A stretch of 64,000 nucleotides of DNA from UBA11740 sp035635855 (GCA_035635855.1 DASQAF010000009.1:744001-808000), one strand, 5' to 3'. Counted from the stretch's first letter, positions 35,311 to 44,573 are shown. The notes: generated from the letters alone by a model not told the origin. Numbers and translations are program-made.

Positions 35311-36243
35311 CTAAACAAAACTAAATACTTCCGGGATTCCTGTTTGCGGAAACCGGAAAATGCGATGCTCGACTATGCGCAAAAGCGTCAGCGGACTAAG
35401 CCGCGGAATAATCGAAAGATTCCGCAGGGCAAGCCGCAGTTTCCCGCAGCGCAAGGCGCGCGCCGATTCCCAGATAAGGTGCTCAGCCATGTTTTCGGAG
35501 AATCTCTGCCACGCGGCCCGCTTCGTTTTTCCTGGAGCGTCGACAGTCCGCGGCAGATTCATCCAACGATTTCGGAACTGCTGTACGCTCGACGAAACCA
35601 GTCCCGCCGCCTCCGAACTGCCCTGTCCGGATACCGGTGTCGGTCGCCGCCAAATGATCACGGGTGTTTCCAGGGCCATGATAGGATAAATCTCGGCGAT
35701 ACGCACCCACAAATCCCAATCATCCAATCCCGGAATACTGTCATCGAGCAGCCCAACTGATGCCAGGCACGAGCGGCGAAACACTACGCTACCGCACGGG
35801 ATGAAGTTCCGATCCAGCAGTTTCCAGAATATGTCTCCGTGTGGGCAGATCGCCGGGTCCGAATGATCCCCTGGCTTGCCTTGCTGATCTCCCCGGATCG
35901 CCTGACCGTAAATCAACCCCGCCTGTGGTTCGCGGTCCAGAGCTTCGATCTGCGCGTCGAGTGAGCCGGGCAAACGCGTATCGTCATCGTCAAGAAAGCT
36001 TAGATACTCTCCATGGCTGGCAACTAATCCCACGTTGCGCGCCCCGGCTACACGCTGATTTCGTTCCACGCGCACATAATTAATCCCCGAAAGACTTTTG
36101 CAAACGCCGGCCGTCCCGTCCGAAGAGGCATCGTCCACCACAACAATCTCGACCTCACGGCCCGAAGCTTGGGCGCTCTGCACGGCCCGCGGTAAGAGAT
36201 GCGGACGATTCCGCGTGGTGATTATGATGCTGGCCCTGGGCAT
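35311..36243 (-). CDS. GT2-family glycosyltransferase
   Basis: A 310-residue GT-A enzyme. Seen: ASIIITTRNRPHLLPRAV (4-21), VVVDDASSDGT (34-44), AGARNVGLVASHGEYLSFLDDDD with the metal motif (84-88), and SVVFRRSCLASVGLLDDSIPGLDDWDLW in the acceptor half. The C-terminal 80 residues are basic and helical. The frame opens at a TTG five codons earlier, but ATG at 36243 immediately precedes the first beta strand and is preferred; no clear ribosome site is present for either. It is the first gene of a two-gene minus-strand unit with the GT4 gene. Confidence 0.87.
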   Translation of the reverse strand: MPRASIIITTRNRPHLLPRAVQSAQASGREVEIVVVDDASSDGTAGVCKSLSGINYVRVERNQRVAGARNVGLVASHGEYLSFLDDDDTRLPGSLDAQIEALDREPQAGLIYGQAIRGDQQGKPGDHSDPAICPHGDIFWKLLDRNFIPCGSVVFRRSCLASVGLLDDSIPGLDDWDLWVRIAEIYPIMALETPVIIWRRPTPVSGQGSSEAAGLVSSSVQQFRNRWMNLPRTVDAPGKTKRAAWQRFSENMAEHLIWESARALRCGKLRLALRNLSIIPRLSPLTLLRIVEHRIFRFPQTGIPEVFSFV

Positions 36244-37039
36244 GGACTTGATTCGCAATCGTGAAGCGGCGAAAAGAGATTAGCGGGTATGAAGAACTAA
36301 GCTGCCTGAATTTGTTCGCTCCGATTCACATTCTCGATTAGTGCTGATTGCTAATTTCACAAGTAGCCGTTTGCTAGCTCCTTATACGCGTTTGTACAGG
36401 CCGCGCGCAAGGGGTTCACTTGAAGAGCGCCGAGAATATTCTCATAGACCAGGCCCTATTCGCCACGTGAGCTGCGTTCCAAAGCAGAGTCTCGACCATC
36501 CTTTTTTGAGCGCCGCAATTCCCGAGTTTCGGCTCCAGCCGAAGGTCATGGATCCAAGTGAGTTCTCGAACGACGCTATTTGCTTGATCTGTGGAAGCGT
36601 CGTCTACAGCGGCAATTTCAACTGTGTTCCGGCGTTTTTAGGGCTCAACCGAATTAACCGTCGACGACACTCGCCATATTTATGGCAATCATGAATAAAT
36701 TCAATGAGAGTGCCGACAATTTTTATTGACACGTTGGCAAAAATGGGGTATTAAGCCGTCCTCTTTTTGGAGAATTTGAGTCCAGGAAGACTTGCCGTTA
36801 GCGTTGATTGCCTTCAAGGCGCGCCGACAAAGGGCATTCCCGCAGAACCCGATTAAGTGCCTGCCGTTGCCGCAATCGACTAGATCTCTTGGCGGATTCA
36901 GGAAAGCATAAGAGGGTCGGCATATTGTCCCTCAATGGTTAATAAGCTTGCGTATAGTCCGAGTCTCCCCGCGAACAGATCGACGAAGGCCGGACTACCG
37001 CCATTATCTTCGTAGCGAAAGCCATAAGGAGAGAAATTC
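36244..37039. other. Large intergenic region, no gene supported
   Basis: About 800 bp. The left 480 bp hold only short open frames with no family character and no ribosome sites. The right part contains the promoter at 36726-36754 and a leader of about 280 nt before the HYR protein gene. AT content rises around 36660-36755. I found no terminator, tRNA or mobile-element signature. Confidence 0.5.
36726..36754 (+). promoter_or_regulatory. Strong sigma70-like promoter with long leader
   Basis: Perfect -35 TTGACA (36726-36731), 17-bp spacer, -10 TATTAA (36749-36754). Transcription would start near 36761, leaving about 279 nt of untranslated leader before the ATG at 37040, which has AAGGAG at a good distance. 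The leader length is unusual for this window and could hold a structured or regulated element, but I recognised no known riboswitch in it. Confidence 0.68.
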
Positions 37040-39562
37040 ATGAAAAACGGAAATCACCGCCGGTATCTGACACGCTTTAGTTTTGTATTCCTACTCAGCG
37101 TTTTTCTCCTTGCGGTAGCTGCCTTGGCTATACCATTCCACTCAGCGCGATCGAGCTCCCTGCCAACGCATTCGCAACCTGGCGCCAAGGCCGGATCGCC
37201 GGCAAAGTTTGGCAAAAAGCCTTCGCTCGCAATATCCAGTACCGCAATTCCTGCTTCCTGGTCGTCAATATTCACCCCTCTCATACCGACGCCGCCATCT
37301 CCCGAAGGCATCGCAACTTTTAACGGCAGTGACTGCACCACGCCACAAAGTGACTTTTTTCTGGGCGACATTGTATGCGCCAAAGCCACTGGTGTACCTG
37401 TTACCCTATTCCCGTGGCACGTGCTGTGGGTCGATCCTTCGGGCTTTGTTAGGCAATCGGACAATGCTTCGACTGATGAGGCAACTGAGTATCGGTACCA
37501 GTTGCCTGCAACTGCGACGTCACAAGTGAACGGGCAGACGGTCGATAACCGTGGTACCTGGAGAGTGAACCTTGCCCGCTCAAACGGGGCCGTACGCCAA
37601 ACTGCCCTTTTTACGGTGCATGAAGCAGCCAGTCCCGTTTCGGATGTTTTCGTTCAGAAGCTTGTTCACAGCCCGAGCGCATCAGTTTCGTCGGGAGACA
37701 ATATTGCTTTCAGCCTGATAGTCGGCAACTCGGGCCCGGACCCAGCGGCGGTCGTCCATCTCATCGATTCGGTCCCAGCCGGGAGCACGCTGGTTCAGTT
37801 CACGCAAAATTCCGGTCCCCCCTGCGTACCCGTAACAGTGGGCGTCGATAACAACTGCATAATAGCGGCTTTGACGAACGGCGACAGAGCAGAGTTCACG
37901 GCGATTTACAACACCGGGACCACCACTCCCGGTGATTACGAGACATCGGCAACGGTCTCCAGCACCACGACTGATCCGAATAGCGCCAACAATACCTCGA
38001 CTGCTCAATTCACAGTCACCCCGAGTAACGGCACGGCGACCTGCCAACTCATTTGCCCGGACAACATTACCACCCCAGCCAATACGACTGAGGGTGGGCA
38101 ACGGGGGGCACACGTAAACTATGATCCTCCGGTCACATCGGGTGATTGTGGTTCCGTCTCCTCGACGCCTGCTTCAGGCTCGTTCTTCCCGGTGGGAACA
38201 ACGGTAGTTAACGCCACTTCCGAAACCGGCGGCGGCTCCTGCAGCTTTACCATAACGGTTGAGGAGCATGGAAATTCGGCAACTATTAACTGTCCATCCA
38301 ACAAGACGGCCAACGCCGATAATAACTGCGAAGCCTCTGTGAATGTCGGTAGCCCAACCTTCACGGGTGACAACGTAACAGTGTACGCTGCCCGGAGCGA
38401 CGGCATGCCCATGTACGATTGCGATGGGAACGGCAACTGTACCCGACGGAGCCAGGATGCTCCTTTCACGGCTGGGGTAACGACTATCACGTGGAGTGCG
38501 ACTTCGCACGATATTGCTGGGCCTTATCAAAGTGTCGAGGATGAGCAAGCGCACCGAACTGGGACTGCGTCGTGCACCCAGACTGTAACTGTTAACGACG
38601 TGACGCCGCCGGTCATCGCCGCGACCGATCAGACAATCTCGGCGGACGCAAACTGTCAGGCGGCGGTACCCGACTACAGCACCACCGTTTCAGACAATTG
38701 TTCGTGCTCGAATTCCGACACCTCGGAGAGTTGCGTCGGCCATCCTCATTTCACCGTAACTCAAGACCCGGCCCCAGGCACCGTGGTTGGACCTGGACAG
38801 TACCCGGTTCACATCACGGCAAACGACAACTCGAGTAACAATGATGGCGCCGGCAATACTTCGGAAAAGACCATCACGTTGACGGTCAAAGACACGACTC
38901 CGCCGACGATCAATTGTCCGGCAAACATGACGACCAACACGTTGCCAGGCACGTGTTCTGCGGTTGTGGTCGTGGGAGTTGCGACTGCTTCAGATAACTG
39001 CGACGCTCTCGTGGTACCCTCCGGCACCCGCAGTGATAACCAGCCATTGATTGCGCTCTACCCGAAAGGAACTACGACCATCACCTGGACAGCGACTGAC
39101 GCCGCCGGTAATCAATCGAGCTGCACACAAACCGTCACCGTCGAGGACCACGAGCCTCCGACAATTACGTTCAATGGGCAGACGCCCTCGATGTGGCCGC
39201 CGAGCCATAGTTATCACACCTTCACTGCGGCGGACTTTATTTCGAGCGTCAGTGATAACTGCGACACGCTCAGCGTAAGCGACGTGGATATCATAATGGC
39301 GACGAGCGACGAGGCCGAGAACGGTGGGGGCGACGGCAACACATTGAACGACATCGTAATTGCTACCAATTGCAAGTCCATTCAATTGCGCGCCGAGCGC
39401 GTGAACAGCGGGAACGGTCGCGTCTACACAATTACGTTTAGACTTCGTGACCACTCAGGCAACACCACCACGGGCACGGCGAAGGTTTATTCGCCAAAGA
39501 ACCAAGGTGAGACACCAGTGGATGACGGACCGCACTACACGGTCACAGGCAATTGCCCATGA
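37040..39562 (+). CDS. Secreted DUF11/HYR-domain repeat protein
   Basis: 840 residues, secreted or surface. Signal peptide 1 to about 34 (SFVFLLSVFLLAVAALA). A leader region of about 170 residues follows, then a DUF11-type domain (about 204-330, FVQKLVHSPSASVSSGDNI). Several immunoglobulin-like HYR modules come next (about 336-415, 415-525, 525-620, 620-705), marked by CPxN, TTTITWTATDAAGNQSSC, SDNC and VTVED-type linkers. The last 130 residues (PPSHSYHTF, SDNCD, TNCKSIQLRAERVNSGNG) form a degenerate final module. Cys residues occur in pairs, suggesting disulfides. No sorting tail or transmembrane anchor is seen. Such proteins are thought to be extracellular adhesion or matrix components; here no enzyme domain is attached. 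Confidence 0.85.
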   Translation: MKNGNHRRYLTRFSFVFLLSVFLLAVAALAIPFHSARSSSLPTHSQPGAKAGSPAKFGKKPSLAISSTAIPASWSSIFTPLIPTPPSPEGIATFNGSDCTTPQSDFFLGDIVCAKATGVPVTLFPWHVLWVDPSGFVRQSDNASTDEATEYRYQLPATATSQVNGQTVDNRGTWRVNLARSNGAVRQTALFTVHEAASPVSDVFVQKLVHSPSASVSSGDNIAFSLIVGNSGPDPAAVVHLIDSVPAGSTLVQFTQNSGPPCVPVTVGVDNNCIIAALTNGDRAEFTAIYNTGTTTPGDYETSATVSSTTTDPNSANNTSTAQFTVTPSNGTATCQLICPDNITTPANTTEGGQRGAHVNYDPPVTSGDCGSVSSTPASGSFFPVGTTVVNATSETGGGSCSFTITVEEHGNSATINCPSNKTANADNNCEASVNVGSPTFTGDNVTVYAARSDGMPMYDCDGNGNCTRRSQDAPFTAGVTTITWSATSHDIAGPYQSVEDEQAHRTGTASCTQTVTVNDVTPPVIAATDQTISADANCQAAVPDYSTTVSDNCSCSNSDTSESCVGHPHFTVTQDPAPGTVVGPGQYPVHITANDNSSNNDGAGNTSEKTITLTVKDTTPPTINCPANMTTNTLPGTCSAVVVVGVATASDNCDALVVPSGTRSDNQPLIALYPKGTTTITWTATDAAGNQSSCTQTVTVEDHEPPTITFNGQTPSMWPPSHSYHTFTAADFISSVSDNCDTLSVSDVDIIMATSDEAENGGGDGNTLNDIVIATNCKSIQLRAERVNSGNGRVYTITFRLRDHSGNTTTGTAKVYSPKNQGETPVDDGPHYTVTGNCP

Positions 39563-39596
39563 ACCAGTTTTTTGCAGGCCGACAATGGCAGAATGG

Positions 39597-39619
39597 GAGC
39601 GGGCGGCAATCGCCCGCTC
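39597..39619 (+). terminator. Strong hairpin between the HYR gene and the small secreted protein gene
   Basis: A perfect 9-bp stem GAGCGGGCG/CGCCCGCTC with a 5-base loop. The run of five T lies about ten bases after the stem, so it is not a textbook rho-independent terminator; it may partly attenuate or protect the upstream mRNA end. Confidence 0.4.
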
Positions 39620-39648
39620 ACCTCAACGCTTTTTGAGAGGGAGACAAC

Positions 39649-40020
39649 ATGAAAAACTCACGTACCAGGAGCAATCTTTGCCGCCTCGTTATTCTTTGTA
39701 TTGCTGTCTTCGCTCTGACGGCTCTATCAAGTGCGAGGACGGCGACGACCTCAGTCAACATTGTGAATAATTCGAGCAAAGACATTCGCAATGTGTATCT
39801 CTCGCATGTCAACGCTGACGACTGGAGCGGCAATCAACTGGGCGACACAATCATTTCGGCCGGCCAATCGTTTGCTCTGAGTAACGTCGCGTGCGACCAA
39901 CAACAGGTTAAAGTGATTGCTGAGGATCAGGACGGCTGCTTTGCTTCGATGGTCGTCAACTGCGGCGATAGCGCTACCTGGACAATCACCAACAGCACCG
40001 CACGCGACTGTGGGAATTAG
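39649..40020 (+). CDS. Small secreted protein of unknown function
   Basis: 123 residues with a signal peptide (LVILCIAVFALTALSSARTA, cleavage likely near residue 29-32) and a mature domain of about 92 residues rich in beta strands: TSVNIVNNSSKDIRNVYLSHV, an Asp/Trp-rich turn DDWSGNQLGD, and FALSNVACDQQQVKVIAEDQDGCFASMVVNCG with three of its four Cys. I do not recognise the family; the order resembles small beta-sandwich proteins of the extracellular space. GAGGGAG lies well placed before the ATG. It follows the HYR gene by 86 bp on the same strand and precedes the first beta-helix gene by 157 bp. Confidence 0.65.
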   Translation: MKNSRTRSNLCRLVILCIAVFALTALSSARTATTSVNIVNNSSKDIRNVYLSHVNADDWSGNQLGDTIISAGQSFALSNVACDQQQVKVIAEDQDGCFASMVVNCGDSATWTITNSTARDCGN

Positions 40021-40177
40021 TTTTTCGCAGACTGTGTATTGGCAAGCACTCATCAAGGAGTTTGATGAAACACATTTCTCGTCAACAACTCGGGAAGCTC
40101 GGCGCAACAGTGGCCGGAACGGAATCCGTGTTCTACTGGCGGCCATCCCAACTTCAACAGAAAAAAGGAGACTCCAA

Positions 40178-41110
40178 ATGAACAAGTTTCGGTTCACTAT
40201 TAATGCACTTGCAATCGCGATCTTCACGTTCGCTTTTGCCTCAATGGCCCAGGCGCAAGCGTCGCGCACCTGGGTATCCGGCGTCGGTGACGACGCGAAT
40301 CCATGCAGCCGCACGGCGCCTTGCAAAACATTCGCCGGTGCTATTTCAAAGACCGCTGCCGGCGGTGAGATTGATGCTCTCGATCCGGGTGGTTTCGGCA
40401 CCTTGACCATCGGTAAGTCGATCACGATCGACGGCGGCGGTGGTCAGGTCGCCTCAGTTCTCGGCAGCGGCGTCCCCGGCTTCACTATCAACGCTGCGGC
40501 AACCGACACCATCGAGCTAGTTAATCTGAGGCTCAATGGCATCAATCAAACAACCAGCCCCGCTGGAACCATCGCGATTAGAGTCATCGCGGCGAGAGGT
40601 GTACATGTGCTGAATTGCCAGATAGAAAACTGGACCACCGGAATTTCCGACGAACGCTCTGCGGGCGGCTTTCTGGAGGTCGACAACACGACCATCATGA
40701 ACACTAACGGGAACGGCATCTCTGCCAATCCCTCTAGTGGTTCAACGTCAATTCACGTACACATATTCAACTCGCGTGTGCAACGCACCACGAGTAGCGG
40801 TCTGTTTCTGGGGAGCAACGCCCAAGCCACGGTCTTTAACTCTGTGTTCACCCAGAACGCCGTAGCTGGAATTTTTGTTCAGCAAACGGCGGGAGGCACA
40901 ACTACCGCCGATGTTGACCAATGCGTGGTATCGAACAACGTCTCCGGCTTTCAGGCGAACACGTCGAGTTCAATCATCCGTGTTTCGAACACCACGGCGA
41001 TCGGCAATTCGAACCTTGCCACCGTCGTCGGTGGTGGAGCGGTGTCGTCATACGGAAACAACCAGACCGCAGGAGCAGTGTTCCCAAGCGCTCCCACGGG
41101 CCAACAATAG
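40178..41110 (+). CDS. Secreted right-handed beta-helix protein, subfamily D
   Basis: 310 residues. Signal peptide about 1-27 (IAIFTFAFASMAQAQA), then the N-terminal cap shared by the whole array (RTWVSGVGDDANPCSRTAPC) with its Cys pair, then about nine imperfect coils of 20-25 residues with stacked Asn, Ile and Val (TIELVNLRLNGI, IHVHIFNSRVQRTTS, VDQCVVSNNVSGF). It ends near YGNNQTAG. No catalytic residues of pectate lyases or glycosidases could be assigned. ATG at 40178 is chosen over a longer open frame because AAGGAG lies eight bases before it and the signal peptide begins there. Its closest relative in the window is the gene at 46843; a strong terminator follows. Confidence 0.82.
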   Translation: MNKFRFTINALAIAIFTFAFASMAQAQASRTWVSGVGDDANPCSRTAPCKTFAGAISKTAAGGEIDALDPGGFGTLTIGKSITIDGGGGQVASVLGSGVPGFTINAAATDTIELVNLRLNGINQTTSPAGTIAIRVIAARGVHVLNCQIENWTTGISDERSAGGFLEVDNTTIMNTNGNGISANPSSGSTSIHVHIFNSRVQRTTSSGLFLGSNAQATVFNSVFTQNAVAGIFVQQTAGGTTTADVDQCVVSNNVSGFQANTSSSIIRVSNTTAIGNSNLATVVGGGAVSSYGNNQTAGAVFPSAPTGQQ

Positions 41111-41139
41111 AGCCGAGTTAACTCTGTTAGTTCTAAATC

Positions 41140-41194
41140 ACCCTTGCCACCCACTTGGTCACCCCGACTGAGTGGGCCGGCAAGGGTATTTTTT
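41140..41194 (+). terminator. Rho-independent terminator after the subfamily D gene
   Basis: Outer stem ACCCTTGCC (41140-41148) pairs perfectly with GGCAAGGGT (41179-41187); an inner CCCACT/AGTGGG stem extends it; ATTTTTT follows directly. Confidence 0.88.
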
Positions 41195-41339
41195 CTGTCA
41201 GCGAAAGGCCGCAGTCGAAAACGGTACCAGACTCTGACTGAAAGGTTCTCACCCGAAAGAGCTGTCGGTCCCCTGGACGAGCAATTCGGCATCGGCATGC
41301 TTGAGGAGGAGGCGAACGTCTCCCCGTTGCGGTCTTTGG

Positions 41340-42166
41340 TTATTTCAGCTGGGAACCGGAAAAGAAAACAACGGGCAGCGAACAGGGGCCGCACCCCGTT
41401 CCTGTCCCCGCGAAGAAAGTCGTATTACCTCCCATAAAGGTGGTATACGCAGTTTGCGCGCCGTTCGTCGTTTGCATAAAGATATTGGCAAAACCAACGC
41501 CGGGATTGGTTTGAAAAAACGCGGTCCCATTGGCGACGATGCTTCCGCCGTAGATACGGACCTCGGTTACCGCGTTGACGTTGTTAACTTGGCTACCATC
41601 GCTGCCCTGGCCGCTGGCGCTGACCGCGGTGGTGTTGCCATACAAAGACGAGTTGATGAGATCCATCTTGGCGGGTGATGGGCCGGTTCCAGTTACGCTG
41701 AGGCGGTGGTGAGACTTTTGAATTCGCAGTTTTCAACTACCAGCTTGGACGGGCCGTTGAATGTAAGACCGGTGGTGCTGCCCACGCCCAAGCCATCAAC
41801 AAAAATGTTCCGCAAAACGATCACGTCGGTTGAGAGGCCAGTGACGGTGATGCCGGAAAACCCCCCGCCGACGAAGATGAACGCCACCTGCCCGGGAGCA
41901 CCCTGAATCGTGATCGATTTATTGACTGAAAATCCGGAATAGCCGGTGCTGTCGAGCGCGATCACCTGGCCGCCTGCGTTAGTCTGGCCGATGGCCGTCT
42001 GGAATGTCCGGCAGGGCGCCGTCTGTTGGCAATCCGATACGCTGTTCCCATCGCTGCCAGTGCTGCTAACGTAGGTGCGGTTGGCGCTGCCTTGCGCAAC
42101 CAAAGCACAGCACATCATAAACACTGAAACCGCCAGCGTGGTCAGCATGGTCTTAGTCTTCTTCAT
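41340..42166 (-). pseudogene. Frameshifted beta-helix gene, subfamily A
   Basis: The first part (42166 down to the stop at 41693) encodes a signal peptide and cap practically identical to the neighbour at 42466-43305, ending early after KSLTTASA. The second part (41666 to 41340) continues the same family in another frame (KMDLINSSLYGNTTAVS to GTGTGCGPC near the end). Aligning to the copy at 43588-44412 shows GGAATCAGC in the intact gene against GCCTCAGC here, near 41703: a one-base deletion restores the reading SVTGTG in the second frame. Apart from this the gene is well preserved, with ribosome site and promoter, so the change is recent, phase-variable or a sequencing error. Confidence 0.82.
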
Positions 42167-42213
42167 AACCTGTCTCCTTTGTAGATCAATCTTTAGAGTT
42201 TGATTCCAAAGAA

Positions 42214-42425
42214 TAGAATTGGAATTCGGTAGGCGCGCACTCTACAACAAGTTACCGGACCAGTAAACGTCCGGCGCGACGCGTCCGGTAGTGGGATAAC
42301 AATTGCCCCACTACCCGCGATGGCTTAGGGTTATTGCGGCGCGTTTGGAAAGTCCGCCGCCAGAGATCAACAAACAAGAGCCTGCGCCCGGCCGCTTCAG
42401 GAAAAGCGACCGGCCGTGGACAGGT
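42214..42425. repeat. Duplicated intergenic module, copy 1
   Basis: About 212 bp upstream of the frameshifted gene, nearly the same as 43329-43547. It contains the promoter with GCGCACTCTA and a GC-rich hairpin near 42388-42416 (CCGGCCGCTT against AAGCGACCGG). Shows that whole gene-plus-promoter units were duplicated. Confidence 0.8.
42239..42267 (-). promoter_or_regulatory. Predicted promoter of the frameshifted subfamily A gene
   Basis: Read on minus: TTTACT (42262-42267), 17-bp spacer, TAGAGT (42239-42244), followed by GCGCG. The element is conserved before all five subfamily A genes. Confidence 0.5.
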
Positions 42426-42465
42426 CGCGTTGACGAACGCTTCAAACCGCAGGCAACGCTTTGCT

Positions 42466-43305
42466 TTACGGAATGTTTTCCATGCCAAAATAAAGTAGCG
42501 GGAACGTACAGACTCCGGCGGGGCATCCGGTTCCAGTCCCACTTTGAAGACCGACTGTTGTATTACCCATGATGTTGGTGAGAGACGCGTTGCCCGCGTT
42601 CGCTACTTGCAGCAGCAAGATGTTTGAAAGGCTAACTCCGGGGTTGGTTTGGAAAAACGCGGTCCCATTACCGATGATGTTTCCGCCATTGATGCGAACC
42701 ATCGTTGTCGACGCAGCATTGCCGCTCGGACTACGATCGGTGCCCTGGCCGCTGGCGCTAATCCCGGTAGTGTTGCCGTTTACGTCCGAGTTAATCAGAT
42801 CCATTTTGGCTTTTGATCCGCCGGTTCCGCTCACACTGATTCCGGTAGTACTACTCTTGAAGGTGCAATTTTCGACAATCAGCCTGGCGGCGCCGGTGAA
42901 GGTCAGACCGGTAGTGCTGCCCCCGCCCAATCCATCGACATAAATATTTCGCAATACAACCAAGTCGGTGGAGACGCCAGTCACAGTGATGCCGGAAAAG
43001 CCAGCTCCGACAAAAATGAAAGCGATCTGACCGGGAGCACCCTGAATCGTGATCGATTTATTGACTGAAAATCCCGAGTAGCCGGTGCTGTCGAGCGCGA
43101 TCACCTGGCCGCCCGCGTTAGTCTGGCCGATGGCCGTCTGGAATGTCCGGCAGGGCGCCGTCTGTTGGCAATCCGATACGCTGTTCCCATCGCTGCCAGT
43201 ACTGCTAACGTAGGTGCGGTTGGCGCTGCCTTGCGCGACCAAAGCACAGCACATCATAAACGCTGAAACCACCAGCGCGGTCAGCATGGTCCTAGTCTTC
43301 TTCAT
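42466..43305 (-). CDS. Secreted right-handed beta-helix protein, subfamily A
   Basis: 279 residues. Signal peptide about 1-28 (MMCCALVAQGSA), cap RTYVSSTGSDGN with SDCQQTAPCRTF (Cys pair), then VIALDSTGYSGFSVNKSI and coils such as IAFIFVGAGFSGITV, LVVLRNIYVDGLG and MDLINSDVNGN. C-terminal cap GTGCPAGVCTFPLLYF with a second Cys pair. The first about 190 residues are nearly identical to the copy at 43588-44412; the last 80 differ strongly. AAGGAGA precedes the ATG. Extracellular or periplasmic role inferred; no enzymatic site visible. Confidence 0.83.
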   Translation of the reverse strand: MKKTRTMLTALVVSAFMMCCALVAQGSANRTYVSSTGSDGNSVSDCQQTAPCRTFQTAIGQTNAGGQVIALDSTGYSGFSVNKSITIQGAPGQIAFIFVGAGFSGITVTGVSTDLVVLRNIYVDGLGGGSTTGLTFTGAARLIVENCTFKSSTTGISVSGTGGSKAKMDLINSDVNGNTTGISASGQGTDRSPSGNAASTTMVRINGGNIIGNGTAFFQTNPGVSLSNILLLQVANAGNASLTNIMGNTTVGLQSGTGTGCPAGVCTFPLLYFGMENIP

Positions 43306-43328
43306 AACCTGTCTCCTTTGTAGATCAG

Positions 43329-43547
43329 TAGAATTGGAATTCGGTAGGCGCGCACTCTACAACAAGTTACCGGGACTAGTAAACGTCGGTCGCGACGCGT
43401 CCGGTAGTGGGATAATAATTGCCCCACCACCGGCGATCCCGCGATGGCTTAGGTTATTGTGGCGTGTTTGGAAAGTCCGCCGCCAGAGATCAACAAACAA
43501 GAGTCTCGGCCGGCCGCTTCAGGAAAGGCGGCCGGTCGTGGACAGGT
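43329..43547. repeat. Duplicated intergenic module, copy 2
   Basis: Partner of 42214-42425, with the same promoter region and a conserved hairpin near 43511-43536 (GGCCGC/GCGGCC stem). Differences are scattered substitutions and short indels. Confidence 0.8.
43354..43383 (-). promoter_or_regulatory. Predicted promoter of the subfamily A gene at 42466-43305
   Basis: Read on minus: TTTACT (43378-43383), 18-bp spacer, TAGAGT (43354-43359) followed by GCGCG. Confidence 0.5.
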
Positions 43548-43587
43548 GGTGTTCAAGAATCATCAGGCCGATCGAAAACGGGCCTGG

Positions 43588-44412
43588 TTAATTCAGATTT
43601 TCCGAGCCAGTATAAGTTATAGGAACCGTACAGGGGCCGCATCCGGTTCCAGTCCCAGCGGACAAGGTTGTGTTACCGGTGATATTGGTGAATAGAAAAC
43701 CGCCCCCCGACGAGCCCGCCAGCAAGATGTTGGCAAAGCCAACTCCCGGGTTAGTTTGAAAAAAGGCGGTCCCGTTCGCGATGATGTTTCCTCCGTTGAT
43801 ACGAACCTCCGTAAGGGCCGCCGTATTGTTAGCTGCTTGACGATCGGTGCCCTGGCCGCTGGCGCTGATCCCGGTAGTGTTGCCGTTTACGTCCGAGTTA
43901 ACCAGATCCATTTTGGCTTTTGATCCCCCGGTTCCAGTCACGCTGATTCCAGTAGTAAGACTTTTGAACGTGCAGTTCTCAACAATCAGCCTGGCGGCGC
44001 CGGTGAAGGTCAGACCGGTAGTGCTGCCCCCGCCCAATCCATCGACATAAATATTTCGCAATACAACCAAGTCGGTGGAGACACCAGTCACAGTGATACC
44101 GGAAAAGCCCGCTCCGACAAAAATGAAAGCGATCTGACCGGGAGCTCCTTGAATCGTGATCGATTTATTGACTGAAAATCCCGAGTAGCCGGTGCTGTCG
44201 AGCGCGATCACCTGGCCGCCCGCGTTAGTCTGGCCAATGGCCGTCTGGAATGTCCGGCAGGGCGCCGTCTGTTGGCAATCCGTTCCGCTATTCCCGTCGC
44301 TGCCTGTACTGCTAACATACGTGCGGTTGGCGCTGCCTTGCGCAACCAAAGCACAGCACATCATAAACGCTGCAACCGCCAGCGCGGTCAGCATGGTCCT
44401 AGTCTTCTTCAT
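43588..44412 (-). CDS. Secreted right-handed beta-helix protein, subfamily A
   Basis: 274 residues. Signal peptide and cap as in the neighbour but with the variant GNSGTDCQQTAPC. Coils are the same until about residue 190, then a distinct segment (TEVRINGGNIIANGTAFFQ, FANILLAGSSGGGFLF). C-terminal cap GTGCGPCTVPITY. Its C-terminal part resembles the frameshifted gene at 41340, whereas the N-terminal part is closer to the gene at 42466, so the copies are mosaics. Ribosome site AAGGAGA. Function unknown. Confidence 0.83.
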   Translation of the reverse strand: MKKTRTMLTALAVAAFMMCCALVAQGSANRTYVSSTGSDGNSGTDCQQTAPCRTFQTAIGQTNAGGQVIALDSTGYSGFSVNKSITIQGAPGQIAFIFVGAGFSGITVTGVSTDLVVLRNIYVDGLGGGSTTGLTFTGAARLIVENCTFKSLTTGISVTGTGGSKAKMDLVNSDVNGNTTGISASGQGTDRQAANNTAALTEVRINGGNIIANGTAFFQTNPGVGFANILLAGSSGGGFLFTNITGNTTLSAGTGTGCGPCTVPITYTGSENLN

Positions 44413-44573
44413 AACCTGTCTCCTTTGTAGATCAGTTGTAGATCAGTTTCTTGCCTTCTGAGGTCCGAAAACATCGGGAGTCTGCGCACTCTATAACAAG
44501 TCAAAGTATCTGGCAAACATCAACGTTATCGTTCGTTGGAACGAATTCAGACTGTCAGCAATCGAGGCCGGCA
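44413..44573. repeat. Second duplicated intergenic module, copy 1
   Basis: Upstream region of the 43588 gene, closely matching 45519-45676. It includes a short tandem repeat GTAGATCAGTT/GTAGATCAGTT next to the ribosome site and the conserved promoter. Right of it, 44574-44696 shows nothing I can name. Confidence 0.75.
44488..44517 (-). promoter_or_regulatory. Predicted promoter of the subfamily A gene at 43588-44412
   Basis: Read on minus: TTTGCC (44512-44517), 18-bp spacer, TAGAGT (44488-44493) followed by GCGCA. Confidence 0.48.

Noticed and set aside
36341..36694. 117-codon plus-strand frame in the large intergenic region
   Set aside because: No ribosome site, Arg-rich lead and no recognisable domain; two Cys pairs are not enough to call a gene.
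39751..40425. 224-codon minus-strand frame over the small secreted protein and first beta-helix gene
   Set aside because: Antisense to two genes with signal peptides and good ribosome sites.
40178..41110. Pectate lyase or polysaccharide lyase assignment of the beta-helix proteins
   Set aside because: The fold is compatible, but no conserved Asp/Lys/Arg catalytic set or calcium site could be placed across the copies.
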